Positions 7,895 through 16,925 are shown, numbered from the stretch's first letter. The stretch is DNA of 25,733 nucleotides from JBDTVS01 sp040007095 (GCA_040007095.1 JBDTVS010000055.1:1-25733), one strand, 5' to 3'. Notes: generated by a model from the sequence alone, not told the origin. Translations and numbers: made by a program.

Positions 7895-9451
7895 GTGAAG
7901 GCCATACGTGCGACGCTGATCGGGGCAGTCTGTGCCGGGTTTGTGGGATTGGCCGTCGCTCCCCGGCCGATCGTGGCGGCCGGTGGGACGTTGTGCGAGA
8001 GCATGTCCGCGCTGTCGCTGCCGAACACGACGATTACGTCGGCCCAGACCGTGGCGGCCGGAGGATTTGCACCGCCAGCGGCGCCGGGACGCGCCGGAGG
8101 ACCCGACAGGGGCGGCCAGGCATTTGCCAATCTGCCGTCTTTCTGTCGTGTCAGCGCCACGCTCAAGCCCTCGTCGGACTCGGACATCAAGATCGAGGTC
8201 TGGCTGCCGGTGACGGGCTGGAACAGCAAGTTCGAGGCGGTCGGCAACGGCGGTTTCGCCGGATCGATCAGCTATGCTGCGATGGCGGAGGCACTGCGCC
8301 GCGGGTACGCGACGAGCTCGACCGATACCGGTCACAGCGGAGGCGGGGCCAGTTTCGCGATGGGCCATCCCGAGAAGCTGATCGACTTCGGGTATCGGTC
8401 GGTCCACGAGATGACCGTCACCGCGAAGACCCTCGTCGGCGCGTTCTACGGAAATGGCCCCCAGCATTCCTACTTCAACGGCTGCTCGACCGGCGGACGA
8501 CAGGCGCTCCAAGAAGCGCAGCGGTTCCCGGCCGACTTCAACGGCATCATCGCCGGCGCGGCGGGGCACGTCCAACCCCGTCTGTTGTCAGGCGTGGTAT
8601 GGGTCGCGCAAGCCGCGCTCAAGGATCCGCAAAGCTCGATTCCAAGCGCCAAGTACCCGGCGATTCACAAGGCAGTCCTGGACGCCTGCGACGCGATCGA
8701 CGGGCTCAAGGACGGCCTACTCGACGACCCGACCCGTTGCCACTTCGACCCCAAGGTCCTGCAGTGCAAGGGAGCCGATCGGCCGGAGTGTCTGACGCCC
8801 GCGCAGGTGGAGACGGCGAAGAAGATCATGGCCCCCGATCCGCGGACGGGATCGGAAGTGTTCCTGGGGCTTGAGCGCGGCAGCGAGCTTGGCTGGGGCG
8901 GCCTGACCGGCGGCCCGGATCCAAACGGCGACGGCGTCGGCCAGTTCAAATACATCGTGTTCGAGGACCCGAACTGGGATTGGCGCAGCTTCAATGCGAA
9001 GACCGACGTGGCCCGAGCGGAGAACGCGTACGGCGGGATCATCAACGCGAGCGACCCGAACCTCAGGCCCTTCGCGTTCCACGGCGGCAAGCTCCTCACC
9101 TACCAGGGCTGGGCCGACACGACGATTCCATCGCGTGTCAGCACCGCGTATTACGAAAGCGTGCAGGAGACGATGGGCGGCGTCTCGAAAACCCAGGATT
9201 GGTACCGTCTGTTCATGGTGCCGGGGATGGGCCATTGTCGTGGAGGGGAGGGACCGAACACGTTCGACATGCTGACCGCTCTGGAGCAGTGGGTCGAAAA
9301 GGGGAAGGCGCCGGAGCAGATCGTCGCGTCTCACAGCACGGCGGGGAAGGTCGATCGCACCCGGCCGCTCTGTCCGTATCCGCAGGTGGCGCGGTACAAG
9401 GGGGCCGGGAGCATCGACGAGGTGGAGAACTTCTCCTGCAGGATGCCTTGA
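7895..9451 (+). CDS. Secreted tannase/feruloyl esterase family enzyme
   Basis: A 518-residue exported esterase of the tannase/feruloyl esterase family (PF07519), which hydrolyses gallate, ferulate or terephthalate-type esters. The GTG start at 7895 has AAGGAAG about eight bases upstream and leads a signal peptide of about 28 residues. The nucleophile sits in GCSTGGRQ (Cys197-Ser198), the acid in YQGWADTTIP (Asp408), and the base in PGMGHCRGG (His447-Cys448); the two adjacent cysteines form the family's CS-D-HC disulphide arrangement. An oxyanion segment WNSKFEAVGNGGFAG is also present, and the PDPNGDG stretch at 341-347 suits the calcium site of the lid domain. Length fits the family. It stands alone on the plus strand, separated by about 800 bases from the decarboxylase, so co-transcription is unlikely. 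Released phenolic acids could feed the transporter and decarboxylase upstream. Confidence 0.9.
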   Translation: MKAIRATLIGAVCAGFVGLAVAPRPIVAAGGTLCESMSALSLPNTTITSAQTVAAGGFAPPAAPGRAGGPDRGGQAFANLPSFCRVSATLKPSSDSDIKIEVWLPVTGWNSKFEAVGNGGFAGSISYAAMAEALRRGYATSSTDTGHSGGGASFAMGHPEKLIDFGYRSVHEMTVTAKTLVGAFYGNGPQHSYFNGCSTGGRQALQEAQRFPADFNGIIAGAAGHVQPRLLSGVVWVAQAALKDPQSSIPSAKYPAIHKAVLDACDAIDGLKDGLLDDPTRCHFDPKVLQCKGADRPECLTPAQVETAKKIMAPDPRTGSEVFLGLERGSELGWGGLTGGPDPNGDGVGQFKYIVFEDPNWDWRSFNAKTDVARAENAYGGIINASDPNLRPFAFHGGKLLTYQGWADTTIPSRVSTAYYESVQETMGGVSKTQDWYRLFMVPGMGHCRGGEGPNTFDMLTALEQWVEKGKAPEQIVASHSTAGKVDRTRPLCPYPQVARYKGAGSIDEVENFSCRMP

Positions 9452-10118
9452 GCCCTGACAGGGATCCGCCGCCTGCCGACGCACGGTGAGAACGCCTTTG
9501 CCGCTCGCGCGGTCGTCGTGCAGACGGTCGTACAGCCGAGCCAACATGCGCGCGCAGTTGCGAAACGCGGGATGCTCAGTTAGGAAAGTCCGTACGACCT
9601 GTGTTGGGATTCAGTGTAACGGTCGCTTGCCATGAGAGCCCCTGCATGTGCTCCCCGATCACTCGTGCCGCTGCGCCCCCCGAGGCCGGCGACCTGATTC
9701 GAGGCTCCGGTGGCGTTCGGAAATTGCGGTGGGGCGCGATCACCGAGGTCCCGTGAACGTCGCTTGACAGGGGCCAGCGAGAAGCACGCGAGAATGCCGA
9801 CGATGCAAGCAGTCGATCGCTGACGGGCGCTGGCGCTCACGTCTTCCCGAACCGGATGCCTCAGCAGGAATTGATCTTGGAAACGCGACCTGCCTGCCGC
9901 ATCGGACGGTGTGCCCGCGTCGTACGAGACCGGCGACCGTCAATTCGTCGTGGTACCGTCGCCGCCGCGCACGGGTGGAACCCGGCGCAGTTCCGGCACG
10001 CTACCGCCCCCCGCCTGGCTCGTACGTCGCGTTCGCGCTCTCCCGCACTACTCCACGTTGATCGTGACCCGGCAAACGGGCACGTCCGTCGGCTGCAACG
10101 GCAGACAGGCTCGGCCTT
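9452..10118. other. 667-bp intergenic region, possible unrecognised gene remnants
   Basis: No intact gene. On the minus strand short protein-like patches appear in changing frames: one ending QGLSWQATVTLNPNTGRTD at a TGA near 9577-9579, and another around 9500-9580 (AFRNCARMLARLYDRLHDD). They suggest an eroded gene, but I cannot name it. Confidence 0.3.
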
Positions 10119-10886
10119 CTACCGCGCTGGCGCGTGAGTCGACGCCCACTTTTCGTTGTCACACATGTACTCGAGCAGATCCGTGTCCGGCAGAAGCTCG
10201 AACCTCAGCGTGACACTCCACGGTCGTGTGTAGGCCTTGGGGTCATCAAAGGTGAAGGTCAGGTTCATCAGACCCACGCTCAATCGCTTGAATCGCTCCG
10301 TCAGGTGCAGCGCGTCCGTGTGGGGAAGTCCTCGGTTGTCCAACCAGGTCTGGTCGTTGAAACCCACCGTCTCGATCACGAACTCGTCGGCTTCCCACAC
10401 CCCCGTCGAATAACCAAACCATGTCGGCTGAGGATCAGGGACCAATCTGCGACCGTCCGTGGGCACCTGTCGAAAGTGATTGAACATCTCGAGCATGATC
10501 ACCGTGAGAGTGGGGGTTTGAGCGATTCTGAACGGCGCTTCACGAAACATCATGTCGAGAGGCAGGCCGTGCGGCAGACACCGCTCTGCGGGTCTGCCAG
10601 CACCGTCCACCGCCAAGCGCCGATTGTAGAGCTCGCGCGCGAAGGGTTGCAGCGGAATCTCCCCGAGTCCGGATGCCAGGAACGTCGTCGAGTTCCCGTC
10701 GTCGCCTGCCCTCCTCCAGACGCCGGAGAGGTCAGGCTTCCCATAGTTCGTGCGAGGGACCGCAGCATCGAGATCCGGCCTGCCATCAGCCAGACGAGGC
10801 ACGCCCGGTGAAGGGCTGTTCAGCCATTGCGCGTGACAGACCGCGCCAAGCAGCACACACATTGGAAGCACAAGGGCTGGTCTCAT
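10119..10886 (-). CDS. Secreted acidobacterial protein of unknown function ('PDLSGVW' type)
   Basis: A 255-residue protein with a signal peptide of about 20 residues ending VCHAQ. The ATG at 10886 follows GAGGTGAG with a spacing of about seven. Conserved-looking parts are YGKPDLSGVWRR near residue 50, RCLPHGLP around residue 100, then TGVWEADEFVIETVGFNDQT, LDNRGLPHTDALHLTERF and FTFDDPKAYTRPWSV. I know this pattern from large families of exported hypothetical proteins in Acidobacteriota genomes, usually many copies per genome; the function is not established. The short mature length is usual for the family. It is transcribed away from the MetE-like gene and lies tail-to-tail with the tannase, with no clear operon partner. 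Confidence 0.75.
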   Translation of the reverse strand: MRPALVLPMCVLLGAVCHAQWLNSPSPGVPRLADGRPDLDAAVPRTNYGKPDLSGVWRRAGDDGNSTTFLASGLGEIPLQPFARELYNRRLAVDGAGRPAERCLPHGLPLDMMFREAPFRIAQTPTLTVIMLEMFNHFRQVPTDGRRLVPDPQPTWFGYSTGVWEADEFVIETVGFNDQTWLDNRGLPHTDALHLTERFKRLSVGLMNLTFTFDDPKAYTRPWSVTLRFELLPDTDLLEYMCDNEKWASTHAPAR

Positions 10887-11426
10887 GATGCTCTCACCTC
10901 GACAGGGCAGACCGTGCTCCGCGCCGCGCGTGAGCGGTCCTACCGCTGGACCACCACGACCGGGTCCTGCCCCAATCATGTCGTATGGCTGGCTACTTGT
11001 AAGCGCACCGTATGCAGGCAATGCGACCGACGACTGTAGAGTCTCGCCTGGAAGTGGGCGAAACGCAAGGTCCGCTCAGGACGATGCAAGCCCCCTAGTT
11101 CCGCTACGGTGACGTGCCCCGACGGCGGGTCGCCAGGCTACATTTCCTACGGCCACGGATCGCGGACCCACCTCGCCTTGGAGAAGGACGCGCCTGAACG
11201 TCGTCGTCCTCGCAGTGCACGCGGAGGGCAGCAGACCATGAGTATCCGAGCGTACGCACATCGAATGCCCTGGTACGCTCCAGCGCGTTCGTCAACCGAC
11301 CCGCCGTCGAGGCGATCGCGATAGCCGCATCAGACGGTGGCGCCCCAGTTTTGGCGAAGGACACCGGTTCCGGGAACGATTGAGGATAAGCCCGCGTGCA
11401 GAGGTTGCGAGTAGGATTGTCACCTG
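10887..11426. other. 540-bp divergent intergenic region
   Basis: Lies between the secreted protein (minus) and the MetE-like gene (plus), so it should hold promoters for both. Apart from the transposase remnant at 11139-11213 I see no coding sequence and cannot define promoter boxes. Confidence 0.4.
11139..11213 (+). pseudogene. C-terminal remnant of an rve/DDE transposase
   Basis: The segment reads YISYGHGSRTHLALEKDAPE and a following RRRP, matching the C-terminal 'YY(H)GxRTHLxLxKDAP' end of IS481/IS3-like integrase-core transposases. The flanking sequence does not continue the protein, so only about 25 residues survive. Confidence 0.6.
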
Positions 11427-12545
11427 ATGAAGATCTTGACCACTCACGTCGGTAGTCTGCCTGGACCGGACAATTTCGACACGTCGGCGGCCGACGAGCA
11501 GCAGCTCAGGCCGGCGGTCGAGTGGGTTGTCGGCCAGCAGCGCGGGATAGGACTCGACATCATAAACGAAGGAGAGTTGACGAAGGGCGGCGACTGGCTG
11601 TCGTTCATGGACGCCCGCCTGGGCGGCTTCGAGGAACGACACGCACCGGAAGGCGGGTCGATGCTGACGAAGGGGAGAGACCGCGAAGAGTTCGCCATGT
11701 TCTACCGCTACGCCGCCGAACGGCACACGCTGTTTTTCACAGCGGGCGACCGAATCAAGACCACGCGCCGCTATGCCGCGGCGACGTCGCCCATCTCGTA
11801 CACGGGCATGGACGCGGTGCAGCGCGAAATCGCGGTGTTCCGGTCGGTGGTCGGCGACACCCGCCAGTGCTTTCTGACCAGTACCGCGCCGTCTAGCCTT
11901 GAGCCCTATCGTGGCAACGAGTATTACAGGACCGCAGAGGAATTCGTGTGGGCCCTCTCGGAGGCGCTCCGGGTTGAATACGAAGCGATCGTTGACGGAG
12001 GTTTTCTGCTGCAGGTGGACGACGCATGGATGGTCGCGTTGTGGGATCGAATCGGGATCGCGATGGGGCTCGCTGCATTCAAGAAGTACTGCATGATGCG
12101 CGTCGACGCCTTGAATCACGCGCTGCGCAACATACCGATGGACCGCGTGCGCTATCACTTGTGCTGGGGCAGCTGGCACGGACCACATGCTTACGACATT
12201 CCGCTCGCTGACATGGTCGATGTGATGCTGGCCGTCAAGGCGAAGTACTACTCGTTCGAGGCCGCCAACGTCCGGCACGAGCACGAGTACCACATTTGGA
12301 AGCGCGTGAAGCTGCCGAATGGGAAGGTCGTCATGCCCGGCGTGGTCACGCATTCGACCGACTTGGTCGAGCATCCCGAACTCGTGTCCGAACGCATTCA
12401 GCGTTTTGCGAAGCTGGTTGGCCCCGAGAACGTGATCGCGAGCGCCGATTGCGGGTTCGGCGGCCGCACGCACCCGCAGATTGCGTGGGCGAAGCTGCGG
12501 GCGCTCGCCGAAGGCGCGGCGCTGGCCTCAGCCGCGGTAGCCTGA
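11427..12545 (+). CDS. MetE-like (cobalamin-independent methionine synthase C-terminal family) zinc methyltransferase
   Basis: A 372-residue stand-alone version of the MetE catalytic barrel; full MetE is about 750 residues. It opens with the family's TTHVGSLP. Zinc ligand candidates are His244 and Cys246 (YHLCWGSW), Glu278 (SFEAAN) and Cys342 (ADCGFGGR), matching the His-Cys-Glu-Cys set of MetE. An acidic substrate region VDDAW lies at 197-201. Family members transfer or cleave thiol-linked groups: methionine synthesis from various methyl donors, or coenzyme M addition in epoxyalkane metabolism. The ATG at 11427 has only a weak AGGA upstream. There is no MetE N-terminal half, no metF and no S-box-like leader nearby, so a housekeeping methionine synthase is less likely than an accessory methyl or alkyl transferase. 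The real substrate cannot be told from sequence alone. Confidence 0.8.
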   Translation: MKILTTHVGSLPGPDNFDTSAADEQQLRPAVEWVVGQQRGIGLDIINEGELTKGGDWLSFMDARLGGFEERHAPEGGSMLTKGRDREEFAMFYRYAAERHTLFFTAGDRIKTTRRYAAATSPISYTGMDAVQREIAVFRSVVGDTRQCFLTSTAPSSLEPYRGNEYYRTAEEFVWALSEALRVEYEAIVDGGFLLQVDDAWMVALWDRIGIAMGLAAFKKYCMMRVDALNHALRNIPMDRVRYHLCWGSWHGPHAYDIPLADMVDVMLAVKAKYYSFEAANVRHEHEYHIWKRVKLPNGKVVMPGVVTHSTDLVEHPELVSERIQRFAKLVGPENVIASADCGFGGRTHPQIAWAKLRALAEGAALASAAVA

Positions 12546-12681
12546 GCGGTCGCCGCATCCGCGGACTATCCTGCTGGAGGAGACGCCTGGTAGGGTCGGG
12601 AACTGGCGCGGTACCTCGTAGGCCACCCCTTGGCTGTGTCCGAGGTTTCCCTCTTCGTGCCCGGTTAGGCAGTGTCGCCGC

Positions 12682-12857
12682 ATCGTCCACGTCGCGGCGA
12701 CCGCTCATCCGACCGCGGCGTGGACCGCCCAACAACTCAGGGAAGCCTTTCCGGACGACGCGGCCCCGCGCTACCCGTGCGCGATCGTGACCACGCGTTT
12801 GCCGCGCTCGCCGCCACCGCAAGGGCAATGGGCATCGAGGAGATCCACACCGCTCCT
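12682..12857 (+). pseudogene. Catalytic-core remnant of an rve/DDE transposase, frameshifted
   Basis: Frame one reads IVHVAATAHPTAAWTAQQLR and then EAFPDDAAPRY; after a shift near 12775 the neighbouring frame continues with RDRDHAFAALAATARAMGIE and EIHTAP. Together these are the middle of an integrase-core domain of IS481-like elements, including the second catalytic Asp region (LLRDRDxxF). The typical RSPWQNAYVER that should follow is gone. Homology may reach back weakly to about 12640. No terminal repeats were recognised. Confidence 0.7.
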
Positions 12858-12878
12858 GACGTTCCGCCGGTCGCGGAA

Positions 12879-13392
12879 TCAATTCGAGATGGCGTATGGA
12901 GTTTTCGGTAGGGACAGGGCGAAGAGCAGAATTCTGGCCTGCGGCTGACGCGCGCGAATCTCCGCGACGATGGCAGTGTTCCCGGCGACGTACTCGAGAC
13001 GGTCACCCGGATCGAGCGTCTGCAGGACCACGAGCTTCGCCTGATAGCCATCGAGCTCTCCATGCTGCATCCGCCGCAGGAGACTCTCGACGCGCGTGCC
13101 CTGCGAGCCGAAGTTCGCGGCGGCAACCGACCCGAACGCGCGATCCCAGACGCTGCGTCCGCGGGCCCCCGCCACGCCACATCTCCGTGTCCGGGGTCCC
13201 GAAGAAGACGATGTCGATATCACCGGCCTGTGCCCGCTCGATGAACCGGTCGTGCAGCTCCACCTCGCGTGGGGTCAGCAGGCCCTCGGGAGCCTCGGCC
13301 GCCCGTGTCCAGACTGGCCCTGGCGGCTCGGTGTTGAAAGGACACGCGCGCCGGACTTGATTGCTGGACGAAGTAAAAGAGTCCCCGGGCAC
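12879..13392 (-). pseudogene. Decayed SGNH/GDSL-family hydrolase
   Basis: The upstream frame contains LTPREVELHDRFIERAQAGD and IDIVFFG, the usual approach to the block I 'FFGDSIT' nucleophile of GDSL lipases and acylhydrolases. Here that block reads FFGTPDTEMW, so the catalytic Ser is missing. A frameshift near 13180-13195 then moves the reading to the neighbouring frame: VWDRAFGSVAAANFGSQGTR, a MQHGELDGYQAKLVV strand where block III should be, and RARQPQARILLFAL. The C-terminal Asp-His block is absent because the sequence ends at 12879 near the transposase remnant. Loss of the nucleophile, a frameshift and 3' truncation make this a clear pseudogene. It is convergent in position with, and just downstream of, the G8 protein gene. 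Confidence 0.7.
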
Positions 13393-13406
13393 AGCCGGGG
13401 GCTCTT
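13373..13406 (-). terminator. Intrinsic terminator of the G8-domain gene
   Basis: On the minus strand a 12-bp stem (AAGAGCCCCCGG / CCGGGGACTCTT with one G-U pair, loop CTGTGC) at 13377-13406 is followed by TTTTACTT. It begins 22 bases after the stop of the gene at 13429, exactly where a rho-independent terminator is expected. Confidence 0.85.
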
Positions 13407-13428
13407 GCTCGTGCAGCAGGGTCGCTGC

Positions 13429-16185
13429 CTACCGGCTGGCCTGGAGGCTGGCTCCACCACTAGGGCCGCTGTCAGGGCCGCTGCCAAGGACGTCACCGGT
13501 GGAGACAAGCTTGACCCAAAGCGAACCGTTGACTTTGTAGTACGAGGTGGTACTGGCCTTGCGAAGTGCCTCCAGGCTGCTCTGCTCCGTACCCGACGCT
13601 GCGGTGGTGAATCCCGGCAGCTCGAACATCACCCACGATCCGGCGTCCAGTTCCGTCACGCTGAGGGCCAGGGACGGCCTTTCGGTGGTGACCTTGTACT
13701 CGGTGCCCGCTCGTACGTTGGTTGCACCGTTGGCGGTGAAATCCTTGCCATTGCGGCTGAGAACGACTGGCGGCCCTGCCGGTGCAGCGGTACCTCTGAT
13801 TCGACCACCACCTGGGGCAATAGCAACGGCACCACGTCCAGCAGCACCGGCTCCGGGGGCACCTGCGCCAGGACCAGCACCTCCGGCCCGAGCAGCAGGT
13901 CCGCCGCCACGACCAGCAGCGGCACCGGGACCCGCGGCGCCCGGACCGCCGGCTCTTGGAGCACCACCGGCACGAGCGCCGCCGCCGAGTCCACCGAATC
14001 CAACAGCACCGCCGCCGCCGCCAACATTCATGCGCCCGATATCGCCCTTGCACACCGCAGCGTTCCAGGTGGGCTTGACCTCGCAGGCTTCGTCGATGTC
14101 GATTCCGGTGATGTTGACGATGTAGGAATTGGGGACACCGCCGACCGTGCCGTCCCTGTCGTTGAACACCGAGGTTTTGTAGACCGTATTGCCGTAGTCA
14201 TCGTTGCTCCACCTGTTGTCAATCGGCGGGAAATACACCGGCTTGGCGTTGATGAATTTCGCGCGCTGCACGGTGTTGTTGGAGCTCATTCCGAAGCTGG
14301 TAAACAGCAGGTAGGAGATCGCTCCCGTCTTGCGGGTGGCGTTGTCCTGGTAATTCACGAAGCTGTCATTGTCCAGTTCATGATGGTAGTCATAGAACTC
14401 GTAAGCGCGGATCGGGAAATCCGCGACCTCGGGCTGCGGCAAACTGCGGCCGTAAGAGATTTCCGCCGGCGTCCTGGGGTTGCCGGCGTTCTCGGTTTCG
14501 CCCACGAACAGCGAGTCAACCACCCGTGACGTATAGGCGGAACGACCGCTGTTGCCGGACGCATGCGTGAAGCCAATTGCGTTGTCGGCCAGCTTCAGGT
14601 TCTTGTACAGATGCATCTCACCGCGGGCCCAGATGCCGCTATTGCGGTTCTTGTAGCTGGTGAAATCCTCGACTACCGACTCCGCTTGAGCGCTGTTCGC
14701 GTCAGCGGGATTGACAAGGGAAACATACCCGCCGACGGCGAAATGGCCATCGGCCCTGGGGGCGCGGTCGCCCATGAAACCGTCGAAGTTCGAATGGGCG
14801 ACGTTGCCCTTGAACTCGCGGAACTTCGTGCGACGCGGCCAGGTGGCTCTGCTGATCTCCGTGCCTTCGAACTTGCCCGTCGGATGCTCCGGGAAGGCGA
14901 ACCAGAAACCTGTCGCGTCGGAACCCGCGGCCACGTTGTCGCGGTAGGTGTTTTCCGGATTGGTGATCCAGAAAGACGACGCCGTGTTATCCGAAGGGAG
15001 CAGGACGTCCTTCGAGTCCTGGCCGGTCGTATTGAAGTTCGTGCCGGCCGTCGCTCCGAACGGGGCGAGGTTGGTCGGGTCGCAGGGCTTGGACGTATGA
15101 CACTTGGTCTGGATCGCCAGGTTGCGGATGTACTGGTTGCCGGTCTCGATGCCGTCTTCGAGGAAGAAGCAGTGACCGACGGTGTTGTAGGTCACATTGT
15201 TCTCAACCTGCAGATTGTTCGTGCCGTGCACGGTCACGCAGCGGTTGTAGGTGTCGTGGATCGCGGCGTTCTTGATGTACTGCCCTTTGGCATCGCCGGT
15301 CAGATGCCAGTGGATCGGATACCGGGCCAGCGTCAGGTTCTGGCCCATCCGATTGAACTCGACGCCCTCGACAAACATCTGGCTCGCGCCCATCGCCATG
15401 ATGTGGCCGCCAAAGAGCGTCGTGTCTGCGTCAGGCGAAGCCTGGATCAGGATATTGCGCGACAGCATGCCGACTTCGCCGCGTTCATCCACGTCGAACG
15501 TGATCTTGCCGAAGTGCATGTGGTCCAGTTTCTTGTCGAGCGTGATCGTCGTGCCACGGATGGCAGCAATGGTTCGCCGCTCTGCCTGATGGGGATCGAA
15601 ATCCGTTGACGCGACGACAATCACGTCGCCGACCCGCCAGCCAGCGGCGTTCAGAACGTCAATCGAGTTGCTGCCTGCGTCGGCGGTCTTGGACAGCTTC
15701 GTCCAGGAGTTCGTCCGGTTGCCGTGCAGGCTGAGGGTTCCACCCATCATCATGATCCCGCGATCACTGCGGTCAGTCGTTCCACCCACTCCACTGATGT
15801 CTTCGTCCTTGACGTTGTCGGTGAGGGTGATGGTCGCCTTGCGCGTGTGGGGTTTGGCTTCCGTGCCAATCTCCAACGCCCCGTGCACCATGATCCACTC
15901 GGTGGTCAGCTCCAGATCCTTGTTATCCGCGAAGCTGAGCGTGCCGTTGAGCTTGACGCCATGCAGCGGCGGCGGACTGACGTCGAGGATGACGTTCATA
16001 CCCTCGGCAATGGTGACCACGTCGTCTTTGGCGGGCACCTTCTTGTCAGGCCAGGTGGCAGGATCAGACCAGCGGCTGGCCGCCGGCGATCCAGCACTCT
16101 GAGCCTGAACGACAGCGAATACGCTGACGAGCAGGAATGCTGGCAGGAGCGAAGCAAGAAGGAACGAGGGATGTTGTGTACTCAC
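13429..16185 (-). CDS. Exported G8-domain, right-handed beta-helix protein (CEMIP/TMEM2-like architecture)
   Basis: A 918-residue protein. The GTG at 16185 is chosen because GGAGGG lies eight bases upstream and a signal peptide (about residues 1-30, ending VVQAQ) begins there; the frame is open to 16470 without coding character. Residues about 38-150 are a G8 domain: SRWSDPATWPDKKVPAKDDV, VNGTL-like KLNGTLSFAD, and TEWIMVHGALEIG. Then follow parallel beta-helix repeats (ENNVTYNTVGHCFFLEDG; GFWFAFPEHPTG; SYKNRNSGIWARG), as in animal CEMIP and TMEM2, which act on hyaluronan. Residues about 720-805 are almost only Gly, Ala, Pro and Arg, and a ~110-residue beta-rich domain ends the chain. A polysaccharide-binding or -cleaving role outside the cell is plausible; hyaluronan itself is not implied. 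It has its own terminator and no operon partner. Confidence 0.85.
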   Translation of the reverse strand: MSTQHPSFLLASLLPAFLLVSVFAVVQAQSAGSPAASRWSDPATWPDKKVPAKDDVVTIAEGMNVILDVSPPPLHGVKLNGTLSFADNKDLELTTEWIMVHGALEIGTEAKPHTRKATITLTDNVKDEDISGVGGTTDRSDRGIMMMGGTLSLHGNRTNSWTKLSKTADAGSNSIDVLNAAGWRVGDVIVVASTDFDPHQAERRTIAAIRGTTITLDKKLDHMHFGKITFDVDERGEVGMLSRNILIQASPDADTTLFGGHIMAMGASQMFVEGVEFNRMGQNLTLARYPIHWHLTGDAKGQYIKNAAIHDTYNRCVTVHGTNNLQVENNVTYNTVGHCFFLEDGIETGNQYIRNLAIQTKCHTSKPCDPTNLAPFGATAGTNFNTTGQDSKDVLLPSDNTASSFWITNPENTYRDNVAAGSDATGFWFAFPEHPTGKFEGTEISRATWPRRTKFREFKGNVAHSNFDGFMGDRAPRADGHFAVGGYVSLVNPADANSAQAESVVEDFTSYKNRNSGIWARGEMHLYKNLKLADNAIGFTHASGNSGRSAYTSRVVDSLFVGETENAGNPRTPAEISYGRSLPQPEVADFPIRAYEFYDYHHELDNDSFVNYQDNATRKTGAISYLLFTSFGMSSNNTVQRAKFINAKPVYFPPIDNRWSNDDYGNTVYKTSVFNDRDGTVGGVPNSYIVNITGIDIDEACEVKPTWNAAVCKGDIGRMNVGGGGGAVGFGGLGGGARAGGAPRAGGPGAAGPGAAAGRGGGPAARAGGAGPGAGAPGAGAAGRGAVAIAPGGGRIRGTAAPAGPPVVLSRNGKDFTANGATNVRAGTEYKVTTERPSLALSVTELDAGSWVMFELPGFTTAASGTEQSSLEALRKASTTSYYKVNGSLWVKLVSTGDVLGSGPDSGPSGGASLQASR

Positions 16186-16925
16186 GGAATCAACCCTCCG
16201 TACTCGAAGATGACCGAGAACCGCAGCGGCAAAGCGGAGCGCGATCCGGTCGCCCCGCAAACCTCGAACCCGAGGAGAATAGCCGATTTCCGAAGATCCC
16301 AGGTATGCGACTCCCGAATCCACAAGCTGGCCGGGACAATCGATTACGTCTTCGGTCCCGCCTGGGACGACGCCCGGCCGCATGCTCCAGGTCGCGTACA
16401 CCGGTCGAGGTACTGTGGCGCGATATGTGTGTCGTCTCGGCAACACGATGCACGGCTTGGCACTGTGCATTGGCGTGGGCGCCCGCCGACCAGACGAACT
16501 CGTGGTGGCGGAGGTCCTCCCTATGTCGAACCGCTGTCGGTGGAGGCGGCGCTAGCCGCGACGGATCTCCCCGTGCAACAGGCGACCGACCGACGCCGCG
16601 CGCTCGAGCTCGAATGCGAACAGGCAAAACGGGTGCGCGAGCAGGGCGGCTCGAAGCTGGTGCCGCAAGGCCCGGATTTCGAGGTGGAGCGCCGCGCGCG
16701 AATACGCCAACGTTCGGAGGGTCAGCAGGAGCGAGCGCAGCACGCAGACCATGGCCGAGAAGCGTACCCAGGGCCGCCCGCAACATCAACTGTCACAACA
16801 AGAACGGACTTCTCAGTAGGGCGAAAGCAATGGCGCCGTCGCCGCGTGTGCGAATCTTCTACCCAAAAGATGCTAGTCGGCGGACGCTTTGCAGCCGGTA
16901 TGCAGCGGCGACCTGACCTCCAGGC
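16186..16925. other. 740-bp intergenic region, mostly non-coding, with one transposase fragment
   Basis: Lies between the 3' end of the peptidase operon and the G8 gene start, both on the minus strand. Long plus-strand frames cross it but have random, Arg-rich composition. The ribosome-binding site of the G8 gene (16194-16199) is at its left edge; the promoter is not clear. Confidence 0.4.
16651..16752 (-). pseudogene. N-terminal remnant of an rve/DDE transposase
   Basis: Starting at an ATG at 16752, the frame reads LRSLLLTLRTLAYSRAALHL then EIRALRHQL, the characteristic N-terminus of IS481-like transposases. After HQL the frame stays open to a TAG at 16552, but the sequence no longer fits the family. 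About 34 residues survive. Confidence 0.6.

Noticed and set aside
13096..14529. 477-residue plus-strand frame
   Set aside because: Overlaps the Gly/Ala tract and beta-helix of the G8 gene on the other strand; low-complexity antisense.
16186..16470. N-terminal extension of the G8 protein
   Set aside because: The signal peptide begins at the GTG at 16185, which has GGAGGG upstream; extension would bury the signal peptide.
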